Below, piece by piece: positions 38,411 to 49,010 of a DNA stretch of 64,000 nt. A program made the translations under genes and the position numbers. The notes under the pieces were generated by a model that saw only the letters and a program-made list of their open reading frames with translations, was not told the origin of the DNA and made no database searches. Every line of letters starts with the position of its first letter. The stretch's first letter is position 1. The stretch comes from Mytilus trossulus (taxonomy: Eukaryota > Mollusca > Bivalvia > Mytilida > Mytilidae), in contig NC_086379.1 in NCBI RefSeq assembly GCF_036588685.1, positions 74,927,727-74,991,726 of the forward strand, read 5' to 3'.

Positions 38411-38580
38411 AGTTTATATAGGCCACAATCATCATTAGGTTATATAGTTTAATAAAAAAAAATGTTGATGATGACCCTGCAATCCGGATACAAACTAAAA
38501 CTGAGGGAAACTTATCAAATAAAAGAGAACTACGACACAACACCGAAACGGAACATACACAGAAAGATGATGATGATGTT

Positions 38581-38608
38581 TGGGAGGAGGAGGAGGAGGA
38601 GGAGGAGG
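38581..38608. repeat. (GAG)n microsatellite
   Basis: An uninterrupted run of GAG triplets on the plus strand; read on the minus strand it gives a poly-serine frame that is a low-complexity artefact. Confidence 0.9.
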
Positions 38609-38627
38609 ATAGATATTTGCAAATACT

Positions 38628-39280
38628 AACTAGAGGCTCTAAAGAGCCTGTGTCGCTCACTTTGGTCATTGTGCATATAAAACAAAGGACACAGATGAAT
38701 TAATGACTAAATTGTGTTTGGTGATGGTGATATGTTTTTAGATCTTATTTTACTGAACATTCTTGCTGCTTATAATTATCTCTATCTATAATGAATCTAT
38801 AGGCCTTATGTGCATCAAAGCACGAAGAGGATTAAGTAAGTAAGTATAATGAACTCGGCGCAGTAGTTACAGTGAAAATATTTCGTAAACATTTTTAAAA
38901 ATTTACAAAATTTATGAAAATTGTTAAATATTGACTATAAAGGGCAATAACTCCTTAAGGGGTCAATTGACCATTTTGATCATATTGACTTATTTGTAGG
39001 TCTTACTTTGCTGTACATTATTGCTGTTTACAGTTTATCTCTATCTATAATAATATTCAAGATAATAACCAAAAGCTGCCAAATTTTCTTAAAATTACCA
39101 ATTCAAGGGCAGCAACCCAACAACGGGTTGCCTGATTTGTCAGATTTTTTTTTTATATTGGCCACAATCATCATTAGGTTATATAGTTTTAAAATAATGT
39201 TTCTAATGACCCTGCTCGCCAATCAAGATGGCCGCCATGGCTAAAAATAGATTGATTTGTCTGAAAATCTATTTCTATTC
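38628..39280. repeat. Truncated copy of the GAGCCTCTCAAGAGCC family
   Basis: Begins CTAGAGGCTCTAAAGAGCCT, includes AAGGGCAATAACTCCTTAAG near 38940, and ends near CAAGATGGCCGCCATGGC (39226), where the LINE 3' end begins. Confidence 0.65.
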
Positions 39281-39281
39281 C

Positions 39282-39845
39282 ATCTAATTTCATGTTTTCT
39301 TCTTTAAAATGGCTATCTTTTACCAAAAGAATAAAATACAAACAATCAATTTTTATGTATAAAATTGTAAATGGGCTAACACCTGATTACTTAGCAATTC
39401 TAAATATTGATTATGTGCAACGCCACAACTTACGATCTGTCTCTAATAATGATCTTTTTGTTCCAAGACCAAATACAAATTTTTAATAAAAATCTTTTCA
39501 TTACTCTGCAACCAAAGTATGGAATGATTTACCACTCGAAATAAAAAAAATGTCCTAATGTGGAATTATCCAAGAAACATAGTTATAATCATTTTCTTGA
39601 AAATTATATGCAAGTCAAATAATTTGTTTTTTCTCTAACAAAACTATATCAAATATTGTCATTTATTACCCTTTGTATATTTCAATGATTGAATTGTTGT
39701 ATATACTAGTAATATATATTGTAATTTAATGTATCAATGTTAACTGTATGCATGTATTTTGTTTTAGGGCCTCAATGAAAATTAGACTATTTCTAATTGA
39801 GTTACCCTCTTTAAATAAAGAATTTATTATTATTATAATTATATC
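39282..39845 (+). mobile_element. 3' end of a non-LTR retrotransposon with (ATT)n tail
   Basis: Codes SLKWLSFTKRIKYKQSIFMY, KIVNGLTPDYL, HNLRSVSNNDLFVPRPNT, then, past a stop, SFHYSATKVWNDLPLEIKK. This is the C-terminal tail seen in many LINE reverse-transcriptase ORFs. It ends in AATAAAGAATTTATTATTAT, a simple-repeat tail typical of CR1/L2/Jockey-type elements. 5'-truncated and frameshifted, so dead. Confidence 0.8.
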
Positions 39846-39850
39846 AACAT

Positions 39851-40110
39851 CAGGATGTCGGAGATGTCAAGGACGTAGACGATGTCGTCACGATGTTGTC
39901 AATATTACGATACCGGCGATGCCAACGATGTGGACAGCAAGAAAAACGATGTAGACGATGTCGTCCCGATGTTGTCAACATCACGATGTCGGTGATGTCA
40001 ACGATGTAGACAGGAAAGGGGGATAATGTAGAGGATATCGTCACGATGTTGTCAACATTATGGTGTCGGAGATGACAACGATGTAAAAAGGAAAGGGGAC
40101 GACATAGACA
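39851..40110. repeat. 76- to 77-bp minisatellite, about three copies
   Basis: The marker GATGTCGTCACGATGTTGTC recurs at 39881, 39957 and 40034 with substitutions. The unit is rich in GATGT and GTCAAC. It abuts the (ATT)n LINE tail. Confidence 0.8.
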
Positions 40111-40189
40111 ATGAACGAAGTGTGAGGCGAATATGCACAATCTTATGAGCAAGCTATTTTACAAATGAACATCTCCTTGAACTGACATA

Positions 40190-40474
40190 TTGTCCACATT
40201 TGTCCTGAAAGAAATTCAACAGTTACGCTTCAGATGGCTTGGACATGTTCTCAGGATGCCTGTATCCAATATAACCTAAATAGCTCTTGAATAAACACCC
40301 TATAGGGGAAGAGACCAAGAGGAAGACCTAAAACGACCGAAGAAGAAATGAAGGAACTTGATATGACATGGGGAGAAGCCGAAACAAAGGTTAAAGACAG
40401 AACTGATTGGCGAAATCTTGTGGCGACCTCATGCTCCACCAGGATCGAAAATGATAGGTAGGTAGGTAGGTATA
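40190..40474 (+). mobile_element. 3' end of a second non-LTR retrotransposon with (TAGG)n tail
   Basis: Codes LRWLGHVLRMP, then GKRPRGRPKTTEEEMKEL, DMTWGEAETKVKDRTDWRNL and a stop, the C-terminal block common in a different group of LINE endonuclease-reverse transcriptases. Internal stops and a frame shift show decay. It terminates in TAGGTAGGTAGGTAT, a simple-repeat 3' tail. Confidence 0.8.
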
Positions 40475-41029
40475 GAGCCAATTGCTCTAGTTTAAGAACT
40501 TTGCAAACATTTTAGATTTTATTTTGGAATCTTGCATGGTTGGCATCATAAACGATCAATCCGATTGTACATTTTGTGTTTTAAATTACGTCAACTGTAC
40601 ATGACGTATTTTTCACAAAAGGTTTGTATGATGTTGCATGATGTTCGGCTATTTAAGATTTATTTAACCGAAATTGGATAGTTAATGACTAAGACTTTTC
40701 AAACATTGTCCAGTTTCACGACTTTATATAGTTTCTCTTTTTCCATGGGTGAAATAATTTGAACCCCAATTCGTGTCCGATAGTTAAAAGTGTGAAATTT
40801 GTTTAAATATAATATTACAACGATATACTATATATATATTAAAGAATTTTTGATAAAAAAACGATTTTATCCAACAAAGGGATATTGCATTTCACTTTAA
40901 TAGAATAATAAAGCATTGTATAGTACTACAAAACACGCAAAACACCCACCAAATTGGGAATATTATCACCAGGATACCATGAAATTGCAAATTTAAAAAG
41001 TTTAGTTCAGAGTTATTTTTTAAACCGAG

Positions 41030-41164
41030 ATGAAAGCTGTATTATTTTTTCTGGTTGTAAAGGTTGTGTCCATACATGGACATGCTTTTCTAATGGACCC
41101 TCCTTACAGGGCTTATGCAGCTGGATACTCCACACCCCAAGGAATGAACTGTGGAGGGATATCG
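41030..41164 (+). CDS. AA15 exon 1: signal peptide and copper-ligand His
   Basis: MKAVLFFLVVKVVSIHG followed by HAFLMDPPYRAYAAGY and MNCGGIS. Donor GTGAGG directly after TCG, phase 0. The longer plus-strand frame starting at 40954 overlaps it in another frame and is a shadow. Confidence 0.92.
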
Positions 41165-44100
41165 GTGAGGTTTTTTTTATTTATTCGTTATGCGAAAAAG
41201 AAATTCACATATGCATGGGTTATACACTTTTCATAATAGTGTTGTCTATTTTTACATTGGATTTGTTTTGGTTATGCAAAAGAAACTATATTTAACCGTC
41301 AACTCGGTTTTTTTTTCATACTTACGCTGTCAGCTGTGGGTTTAGTTTTAAGCATACTGCTGAGGTCATTCATGAGAAGAGTGAAAAAGGGCCGGAGACT
41401 TTGTACACATCATGTCTTAGGTCAAAGAATCTGTTTTCACCTTTTCTCAGCAGTGCTGAATTTGGTGTATTTCATTACTGTGATTTTAAACAGTTTCCAA
41501 CACTAACCTGGCATCGATGCCGTTATTTCATTTAGGACCTCGTCTTAACACATCTTTCTTCTGAGAGGTATACGAATTCTTTTAATATGTTGGGAAACAC
41601 TTTCTATGCTTTAGATTTAAATTTGGTCCAACTGTAAGTTTTGAATACTGAAGACACATATTCTTTTGATATAAGAAGATGTGGTATGAGTGCCAATGAG
41701 ACAGCTCTCCATCCAAGTCATGATTTGTAGAAGTAAACCATGCCTTGGCATTACCGAACAGCAAGCTAAAAAGGGTCCGAAAATCGCTTGTGTAAAACCA
41801 TTCAAACAGGAATTCAAATGTCTATAAATCTATATACAAACGAGAACGGGTTTGATGATTCTCTTTACAGTAACAATGATAAAATTCTATAAGTGAATCA
41901 ACAAGTGCATCACTGCCAAAATTTGTGAATTCATGAAGTACCACACCAATATCACTGGCTTCTACCAACCATTTTTTTCAATGATCGAATAAATTCCTCA
42001 ACTTCATACTACGAATTCGATTAACTAAAGAAACTACACCGAGAAAATCTAACAGGTCACTTAAACTAACATGTATATCTTCTCGTCCGTTAAAGGCATT
42101 TTTAATTTTTTTTGGGAACAGTAGTCGCTCTTTGTGCTTACAAATCTTTTACCTATATATTGTAATAAAATTGAGAATGGAAATGGGGAATGTGTCAAAG
42201 AGACAACAACCCGACCAAACACATTTATCATAAGATTGCATCAATTTCAAAGTGCTTTTTTTCTTCCCTAACACTAAACAAATTCTTCAATTTTCTATAT
42301 TTATTAGGTGAAATTTTTAATTTAAAGGTTGAAACTTTCAGCGATATTCTAAACGTTAAAATATCGAGATATTTAAAATCTAAATTTTAGTATTTGAAAA
42401 GGTAAAATATTGTGTTAAAAGTCCAAATTTCAAAATTTAAATTTCAAAATTTCTGACTTTGAGCTGGATGAAACAATATTTTTTTTCAAGTCTCCGTATA
42501 CAATTCCGCAGTTAAGATGAGGCTTAGGCAAAATGCTTCAGAAAGGAAATTAACAATCAAATTGCGTTTTTTTTTGCTTATTCATGAATACGCTATTAGA
42601 CTGATGAATATGTATCTATTCTGATCGATATTGGCTTTTAGTCTTTTCTGTCCCTTGAGCATAGGTACCAATTAAGTCAGGGGACAGTACTGGTCAGTCT
42701 AACGCATCTTTTATACATAATTATAAGTAAATGTCAAAAATCACTTAAATTTCCTATCTTTGTGCAGTTTACAAGTATGTGTATATCGTTTACTGGTTGA
42801 TCAATTCCATCAACAGATGGTATTTTTTAGCCGTATTTGTATTTTTTTTTAGCCGTAAGCATTGCTAATTAACCTATCATGACCCCTCATATTCATCGTC
42901 CTTAATACTTTGTTTCATGGAAAGTATTCATGGAAAGTATTATCCATGGACAGTTTGTCCAAAACAGGAAGTTCTGGTTTTGAACTTAGATATATAAAAA
43001 GATGTGATATGAGTGCCAACGAGACACCTCTTCGTCCAAGTCACAATTTATAAAAGTAAACCATTATAGGTCAAAGTTCGGTCTTTTACACGGATCATTG
43101 ACTCACACCGAACAGCAAGCTATAAACGGCCCCCAAAATTACGAGTGTAAAACCATACACACAGGAAAACCAACGGTCTAATCTATATAAAAAAACGAGT
43201 AAAGAGAAACACTTATGAACTAAATCAATAAACGACAACTACAGACATCAGATTTCTAACTTAGGACTGGTGCAAATAATTGCAACGGGTTTTTAACGTT
43301 TTAATGATACCAAACCTTCACCCTTATCTGAAACAATGATAGGTATCTACCCCTCTACCCGATATCCTGCATTTTCCGAGATATGTTTACGTAGTGTTGG
43401 TTACACCTTATACAGATAAATCATATGTTCTTGTTAACCTAATCTTATCAAAAAGAGATGATTTATTTATTTTTCTTCGAAATAAATGATAACCTTAAAC
43501 TTTTGTTTATTTAGCACCAATGGGATCGAAGTGGAGGTGTATGTGGTGTCTGTGGCGATGCTTATGGTGGAGTTCAAAATAACATGGCTGGTGGTAAATT
43601 TGCTACTGGTGCTGTCACGGCAACTTACAATCAAGGTCAGACTATCGATGTCACAGTCAAAATCACTGCGAACCATTTAGGATTTTTCAACTTTAGTCTG
43701 TGTGTCAACAACGACTTCACCGAGAAAATAACAGAAGAATGTCTGTCAAAACATCCACTTACCATCACAGACCCAGACAATGGGTTCACTGGATTAGAAT
43801 GGGACCTCCCTAGTGGCGTCACTCTAAAAACTCTCAAACTACATCTACCAGCCGATGTGCACTGTACACAATGTGTACTTAGATGGTACTGGAAAGGAGG
43901 TATTTACAAATAACAGTTATCCTCGATGACACCATCTTCGTTAGCCAAGGGATCGTAACCATTGGCTAGCGAAGATGCGATGACACGTATGATCAGTTAC
44001 AAAGAGATCATGGATATAATAAAATTAACGGTACCAATTTTCTTGCACCAGATGCGCATTTCGACAATACATGTCTCTTCAGTGATGCTTTAGCCAAACT

Positions 44101-45346
44101 ATTTGAAATCCAAAGATTATATAAAAGATGAAGAGCTATAATCCAAAAGGTCCAAAAAGTATAGCCAATTCCGTGAAAGAAATCAGAGCTTTGCTTGAGG
44201 GAGATACATTCCTTAATTTATAATAATTTTTAATATTTAGTAACAGCAAATTTTAATTACACAAAAAATCCGTATTTTCATGCCAGTACCGAAGTACTGG
44301 CTACTGGGGTGGTGATACCCTCGGGGACTAATAGTCCACCAGCAGAGGCATCGACCCAGTGGTAGTAATAAAATTAACGGTACCAATTTTTTGCACCAGA
44401 TGCGCATTTCGACAATACATGTCTCTTCAGTGGTGCTCGTGGCCAAAATATTTCAAATCAAAGGCTTATATAAAAGATGAAGAGCTATAATCCAAAAGGT
44501 CCAAAAAGTATAGCCAAATCCGTGAAAGGAATCAGAGCTTTACATGTCTGTCAAATTAACAGTTATCCTTGATAACATGTGTTATCAGTATACATAGATA
44601 ATGAATATCACACATGCCTTTTAAAAAAAAACAGTCAATAGGTCATGGACATCACACTAAATAACAGTTAACACACTATTGCTATCGTTCCAAATTTGTA
44701 TTCACATTTTTTGCTTACCGTTCATCGGCACCTATTTGATGCATATGCGGTAGCAAAACTTATATTGCTGTACCCAATGATATATCCAGCTATCTGTGAA
44801 CACGAAGTGGGGGTACTGAGGTCACACATTTTTTTTTTTTTTTTTTTTTTTAACTTAGGGTCTTTTTATGAAATAAACAAGTTTAACTTTGACACTGAAA
44901 GCAATTGTACATGTACATCTTGAATAAAAAAAAACGTAAGAAGGTTTGAGTGCTGTTTAACTGAATAACGAGTGTTACGTTAAATATGGGATTTTAATTG
45001 GTTTGCTATCTTTTCAGGAAATAACTGGGGTAGAGATCCTGTGACTGGTATAGGCTGTAAGGGATGTGCAGAAAAACAGGAATGTTTCGTTAACTGTGCT
45101 GACATAGAAATTGTTAGTAATGGACAACCTGCACCAACCGCCCGACCAGCTGCCACAACCAAAGCCACTAACGCAAATAATGTTGGTGATGTAGCAGGTG
45201 GATGTCAAGGAACGGTGGCACCCCGACCAGTAAACGGCAAACAATGTACATCAAAAGATCCCAGTCTACAAGATGAGGCTCTTTGGTGTCAGAAAATGTG
45301 CTCCGAAACACCGTTGTGTCCAACATCCCACTGTGTTTGCATGTAG
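41030..45346 (+). CDS. AA15-type lytic polysaccharide monooxygenase with Cys-rich C-terminal tail
   Basis: Copper enzyme that oxidatively cleaves chitin or cellulose, probably secreted. Exons 41030-41164, 43515-43899 and 45018-45346; 849 nt, 282 aa, phases 0 and 1 matching. Residues 1-17 form a signal peptide ending SIHG; cleavage leaves His18 (HAFLMDPP) as the N-terminal histidine of the copper brace. The second brace histidine is probably His99 in ITANHLGFF. RWYWKGGNNWG (from about 168) matches the family's C-terminal block; Tyr170 is a candidate axial residue. Other family marks are NCGG (about 40-43) and GGVCGVCGD. A Pro/Thr-rich linker (APTARPAATTKAT) leads to a tail with six cysteines (CQG...QC...WCQKMC...CPTSHCVC). 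AA15 enzymes are known from insects and other invertebrates. The target polymer is not readable from sequence; algal cellulose or chitin are plausible for a filter feeder. Confidence 0.92.
41165..43514. other. First intron of the AA15 gene
   Basis: Contains two family-B copies (41675-41825 and 42990-43215) and one family-A end (42163-42222). The rest is AT-rich with no further exon; the flanking exons are both phase 0. Confidence 0.6.
43515..43899 (+). CDS. AA15 exon 2: catalytic core
   Basis: After TATTTAG: HQWDRSGGVCGVCGDAYGG, VTVKITANHLGFFNFSLC, CTQCVLRWYWKG. Ends one base into a Gly codon at donor GTATTT. Confidence 0.93.
43934..43976. repeat. Stem-loop just after AA15 exon 2
   Basis: Arms ATCTTCGTTAGCCAA and TTGGCTAGCGAAGAT (one mismatch) with a 13-nt loop, 35 nt downstream of the 5' splice site. 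Confidence 0.75.
44020..44540. mobile_element. Second element with duplicated ends and 'CCCTCGGGG' core
   Basis: A block of about 165 bp (AATAAAATTAACGGTACCAA ... GATGCGCATTTCGACAATAC ... TCCAAAAGGTCCAAAAAGTA) occurs at 44018-44190 and 44367-44533. The core between contains GATACCCTCGGGGACTAA and CGACCCAGTGGTAGTAA, matching the element at 28402-28860. Lies in AA15 intron 2. Confidence 0.65.
44829..44851. repeat. Poly-T run of 23
   Basis: Homopolymer in AA15 intron 2, about 165 nt upstream of the exon 3 acceptor; too far to act as its polypyrimidine tract. Confidence 0.9.
45018..45346 (+). CDS. AA15 exon 3: core end, linker, Cys-rich tail and stop
   Basis: After TTTTCAG: GNNWGRDPVTGIGCKGCAEK, then CFVNCADIE, a Thr/Ala/Pro linker and the six-cysteine tail ending CVCM-stop (TAG 45344-45346). 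Signals that could direct polyadenylation (AATAAA) lie at 45743 and near 45803. Confidence 0.93.
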
Positions 45347-45742
45347 AATTGAATTATTGCAAGAGACAACAGAACAATAATTAGACTATATCAATTTCTG
45401 TTAGAACCATATATCTTATAATTATATCTCCAGGAAAACGTTTCACAGATTGATCAAATACATTCCTGACTTTCCCTACTCATTTGTAATGTGTTTGACG
45501 ATCACTAATTCATATTTGTCCCTTTATATTCACAGAGTTAGTCTCTTATTTTCTGTTTTGTTTGGTTTTTTAATTTAGTTCTGCAGTGAAGTGTTTGCAT
45601 GTCTTAGTTTTTCCCCCAAGCACTTTCTCTTATTTTTCCCGCTTATTATATATTACAACAAATTGGACACTCTTGTCACTTATGTTAGATGAATTCTCTA
45701 CTGAATCATCTTAAAATGTCATATGAAAAAGACAACTCTACT

Positions 45743-45748
45743 AATAAA
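45743..45748 (+). terminator. Candidate polyadenylation signal of the AA15 gene
   Basis: AATAAA about 400 nt after the stop codon, followed by a T-rich stretch. Another AATAAA lies near 45803; transcript ends would discriminate. Confidence 0.4.
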
Positions 45749-46200
45749 ATATTTTTTTCTGGATTTTAATTTTTCTTAATGTCTATGATATAATAAAGGG
45801 TCAATAAATACTTGCATTTTCAGGATACAGTGAAGTGATGACCATCCACTAGAAACAAAATGTTGTGGATTGTAGACCGTTGACGCGTATAGTCACAGTG
45901 CGGTCTCGATAGTATACCATACATTATCAAAAGAAACCACATAAATCTTTGTGTCTAAGGTCATGGATATAAAAATGAGCGAAAATGAGAAAATAACATC
46001 TTCAGTGACTAAAATTCGGTTAAATAATCCAAACAATTATACGTGGAAGCTTGTTATTTTAAATTTTCTGATGTGTATTGTTCGATGGCAATTGCAAAGT
46101 ATACGATATTCTTAATTGGGCTAGTAATGTGTTTTTTAATTTGATAGATGCTTTTTAATTTTTTTTTGCATATATTTATTTGTCTTAAGATTGTAACACA

Positions 46201-47700
46201 GTGATGACTATTACGGAAGTTCTTCAAAACGCAATTATCAATTCCTCTACATTCAGGTCAGTGCGCATCACAGAAGGTCAAATCGTTAACAAGCATACCA
46301 CTGCCACTACACAGCTTAAAGCATCTTCCGAAAATTTGAAAGTCCCTATTATGTACTGGTTACCGAAATTACACAAAAAAAAAAACCATTTAAATTCCGT
46401 TTCATCTTCTCTTCGAGCAAATGTTCTACTACTAATCTATCAGTGCTTCTAACTACCTCTCTAACTACTATCAAAGAACTGGTTATTAACTTTTGTAATA
46501 AAGCTTATGAAAAGAATGGTATTAATTATTAGTATTTTTGGAGTGTTAAAAATTCTTTAGAGGTTTTAGATAAAATACATGCTTTCTATGGTCCTTACAA
46601 TTCTATTGATAGTTATATGATTTTTCTACTCTCTAAACAACACTTCCACACAATCTTATAAAGAAAAAGTTTTTGTATTTGATAAAATGGTCTTTCGAAA
46701 AATCTCATTGTAATTTTATTTGCTGTAACTCGTTTAAAGCCTTTTCTGTAACGAAAAAGGAAAGTATGCTAGATACGCTTACTGGAAATGTGAGGATATG
46801 ATTGAAGCTTTAAATTTTCTGCTAGATAACATTTATGTACGTTTCGGAGATAAAGTGTATCGTCAGGTAGTAGGTATTCATATGGGCACCAACTGTGCCC
46901 CTTTAATAGCAGATTTATTTCTATATTGCTATGAATCTCAGTTTGTTACCAAACTCAGTGAAGACCCATTATTGTTATATTTGGTTGATACATTCAAAAA
47001 TACCTACCGTTATCTGGATGATATTTTTTCGTTGAATAATCCAGAGTTCTCTAAATATACTTCAGAAATTTAGCCAAAAGAACTTACTTTAACTAAATCT
47101 AACATAAACAACAGCAGTTGTCCTTTTCTAGATTTAAACATTTCAATTTCGAACGGGAAACTTCATACTAAAATTTACGACAAAAGAGACGATTTTTCAT
47201 TTCCTATTGTTAATTTTCCTTTTTTAGACGGCTATGTGCCTTTGGCTCCATCATCACGGTGTTTATATATCTCAGCCTGTGTGTGTTCTGATGTCATAGA
47301 TTTTAACGAACGTAATCAATGCATCACTGGGAAATTGTTGTGTCAGGGATTTTGATACCATTAATTATTTAAAACTTTTACTAAATTCTTTCATAGATAC
47401 AAAGATTTGATTAGTAAATTTGGCTATACCTGTAGAAAACTTATTAAAATGGTATTTCACATCCTAAATTTTATGGTAATAGTGTACTTAAAGCGAGGAA
47501 ATAACTATGTGGTCCGTGTAAACTCGTCGAACCTTTAAACAAACTTATAAGTAAGGGTTGTCGTACCAATATTGTAATTAGATCTCTGAATATAGTTTAT
47601 ATTGGCACTAATATCGAGTTTGTCATTAGCAAATTAAAACATAACTAAATTGTATCTTCTTTTGAGATGTATAGAGACACAGACACGTTAATTGTTATCT
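46201..47700 (+). pseudogene. Broken reverse-transcriptase gene of a retroelement
   Basis: Fragments in order: NLKVPIMYWLPKLHKK (46330s), a shifted frame with FRFISSS, then YRQVVGIHMGTNCAPLIADL (46858 on), YRYLDDIFSLNNPEFSKY with the YxDD-type catalytic pair (47010s), CPFLDLNISISNGKLHTKIY, and further on GPCKLVEPLNKLISKGC. Several stops and frame shifts show it is dead. The motifs belong to a reverse transcriptase of a retroelement class seen in invertebrates. A Penelope-like origin is possible but I cannot confirm it, and no terminal repeats or tail were identified. Confidence 0.8.
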
Positions 47701-48779
47701 CTATAGAAGTCGCTCCTCACTATCCTACTACCTGCCGATACATTCATTTTTGGCATTGCACAAGTCATGTCTTCTCTGACTGTTAATTACGTTAAAATAC
47801 CAAATACTAAATCCCTGTGATGTGTTTTAGTTGATTTTAGTCTCTGATGCATGATTTTTTTTTATTATTTTGATATTGGTTTTGGCTTTTAACTAGCTGT
47901 CAGTAAGACCGTCAGTAACTGCGAGTACTCTCAAATCGTATTTTCTTGTTAATTCGACCTGTTGATACTGTTTATAATGTTTTTTTGTTATCTTATACTT
48001 ATATGGATCTTGTCTATATACCAGCTTTGATTATTTGGAATATCTTTAAATTTTCACTTACATTTGTAAAAACTTCAAGATTTACCTGTATTTTTTTTAA
48101 ACTTTTTTTTTCTAAAGTGAATATTCATCAATATTTTCAAAAGGTTAAATATTTCTCAGTGGTGTCTTGCCATGGCTTTGTTTGGACTTGTTTGTTTGCT
48201 TTTTGGCCTTGAATGTTTGTCTCTAATATTTTATTAACTGTGCATTTGCATTCAGATATCGCAGATCAAATTTATTCGTTCATTGTGTATTAATTTACGT
48301 TTTTTGATGAAGTTAGTCTGCCAATTGATATTTTATCGTGTGTTTTACTATGTTGAGATGTATTGCTATTGTTTAAGAAAAAGGGAGAAGGTTTGGATCA
48401 ATTAAAACGTTAAATCCCGCTGCAAATGTTTGACCTGTCCTAAGTCAGGAATCTGAAGTACAGTAGTTGTCGTTTGTTTGTGTAATTTATACGTGTTTCT
48501 CGTTTCTCGTTACTTTTTATATAGATTAGACCGTTGGTTTTTCCCGTTTGAATGGTTTTACACTAGTAATTTTGGGACCCTTTATAGCTTGTTGTTCGGT
48601 GTGAGCCAAGGCTCCGTGTTGAAGACCGTTAAGTAACCTATAATGGTTTACTTTTTTTTAAAATTGTTATTTGGATGGAGAGTTGTCTCATTGGCACTCA
48701 CGCCACTCTTCCTATATCTATTGTAACCATGTTTTGACTATGTTACCGATTATGTTTGTTTTGTTCACGCATTGTCGTA

Positions 48780-49010
48780 AAAATAACGGAATTTAATGCG
48801 ACTGTCATAAAAGTGAGAGGTTTAGCGCTATAAAACCAGGTTTATCCACCATGTTCTACATTTGAAAATACCTGTACCAAGTCAGGAATATGACATTTGT
48901 TGTCCATTCGTTTGATGTGTTTTATCCTTTGATTTTGCCATATGATTAGGGACTTTCCGTTTTTCAATTTTCCTCGGAGTTCAGTATTTTTGTGATTTTA
49001 CTTTTCGCTG
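48780..49010 (+). repeat. Dispersed family C copy
   Basis: Starts near GGAATTTAATGCGACTGTCA, includes AAAACCAGGTTTATCCACCA, CTGTACCAAGTCAGGAATAT and GATTTTGCCATATGATTAGG, and ends TTTTTGTGATTTTACTTTT. Other copies: 53500-53745, 59045-59220, 60225-60300 (minus, partial) and 63585-63690. Confidence 0.75.

Larger units (their letters stand above)
37029..41029. other. Head-to-head intergenic region between the dehydrogenase and AA15 genes
   Basis: Four kilobases separate the two start codons. It holds a family-B copy, two members of the GAGCCTCTCAAGAGCC family, a GAG triplet run, a LINE 3' end, a minisatellite and a second LINE 3' end. Just upstream of the AA15 start, an AT-rich TATATATATATTAAAG stretch near 40830 could serve as a TATA region but sits about 200 bp from the ATG. 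Confidence 0.55.

Noticed and set aside
38409..38669. Minus-strand frame with a poly-serine run
   Set aside because: Low-complexity translation of a (GAG)n microsatellite.
39848..40152. Open frames over the 76-bp minisatellite on both strands
   Set aside because: Both strands stay open because of the biased tandem repeat; the peptides are His/Arg-rich repeats with no family resemblance.
37029..41029. Shared bidirectional promoter between dehydrogenase and AA15 genes
   Set aside because: The start codons are 4 kb apart with transposon insertions between; no sign of a compact shared promoter.
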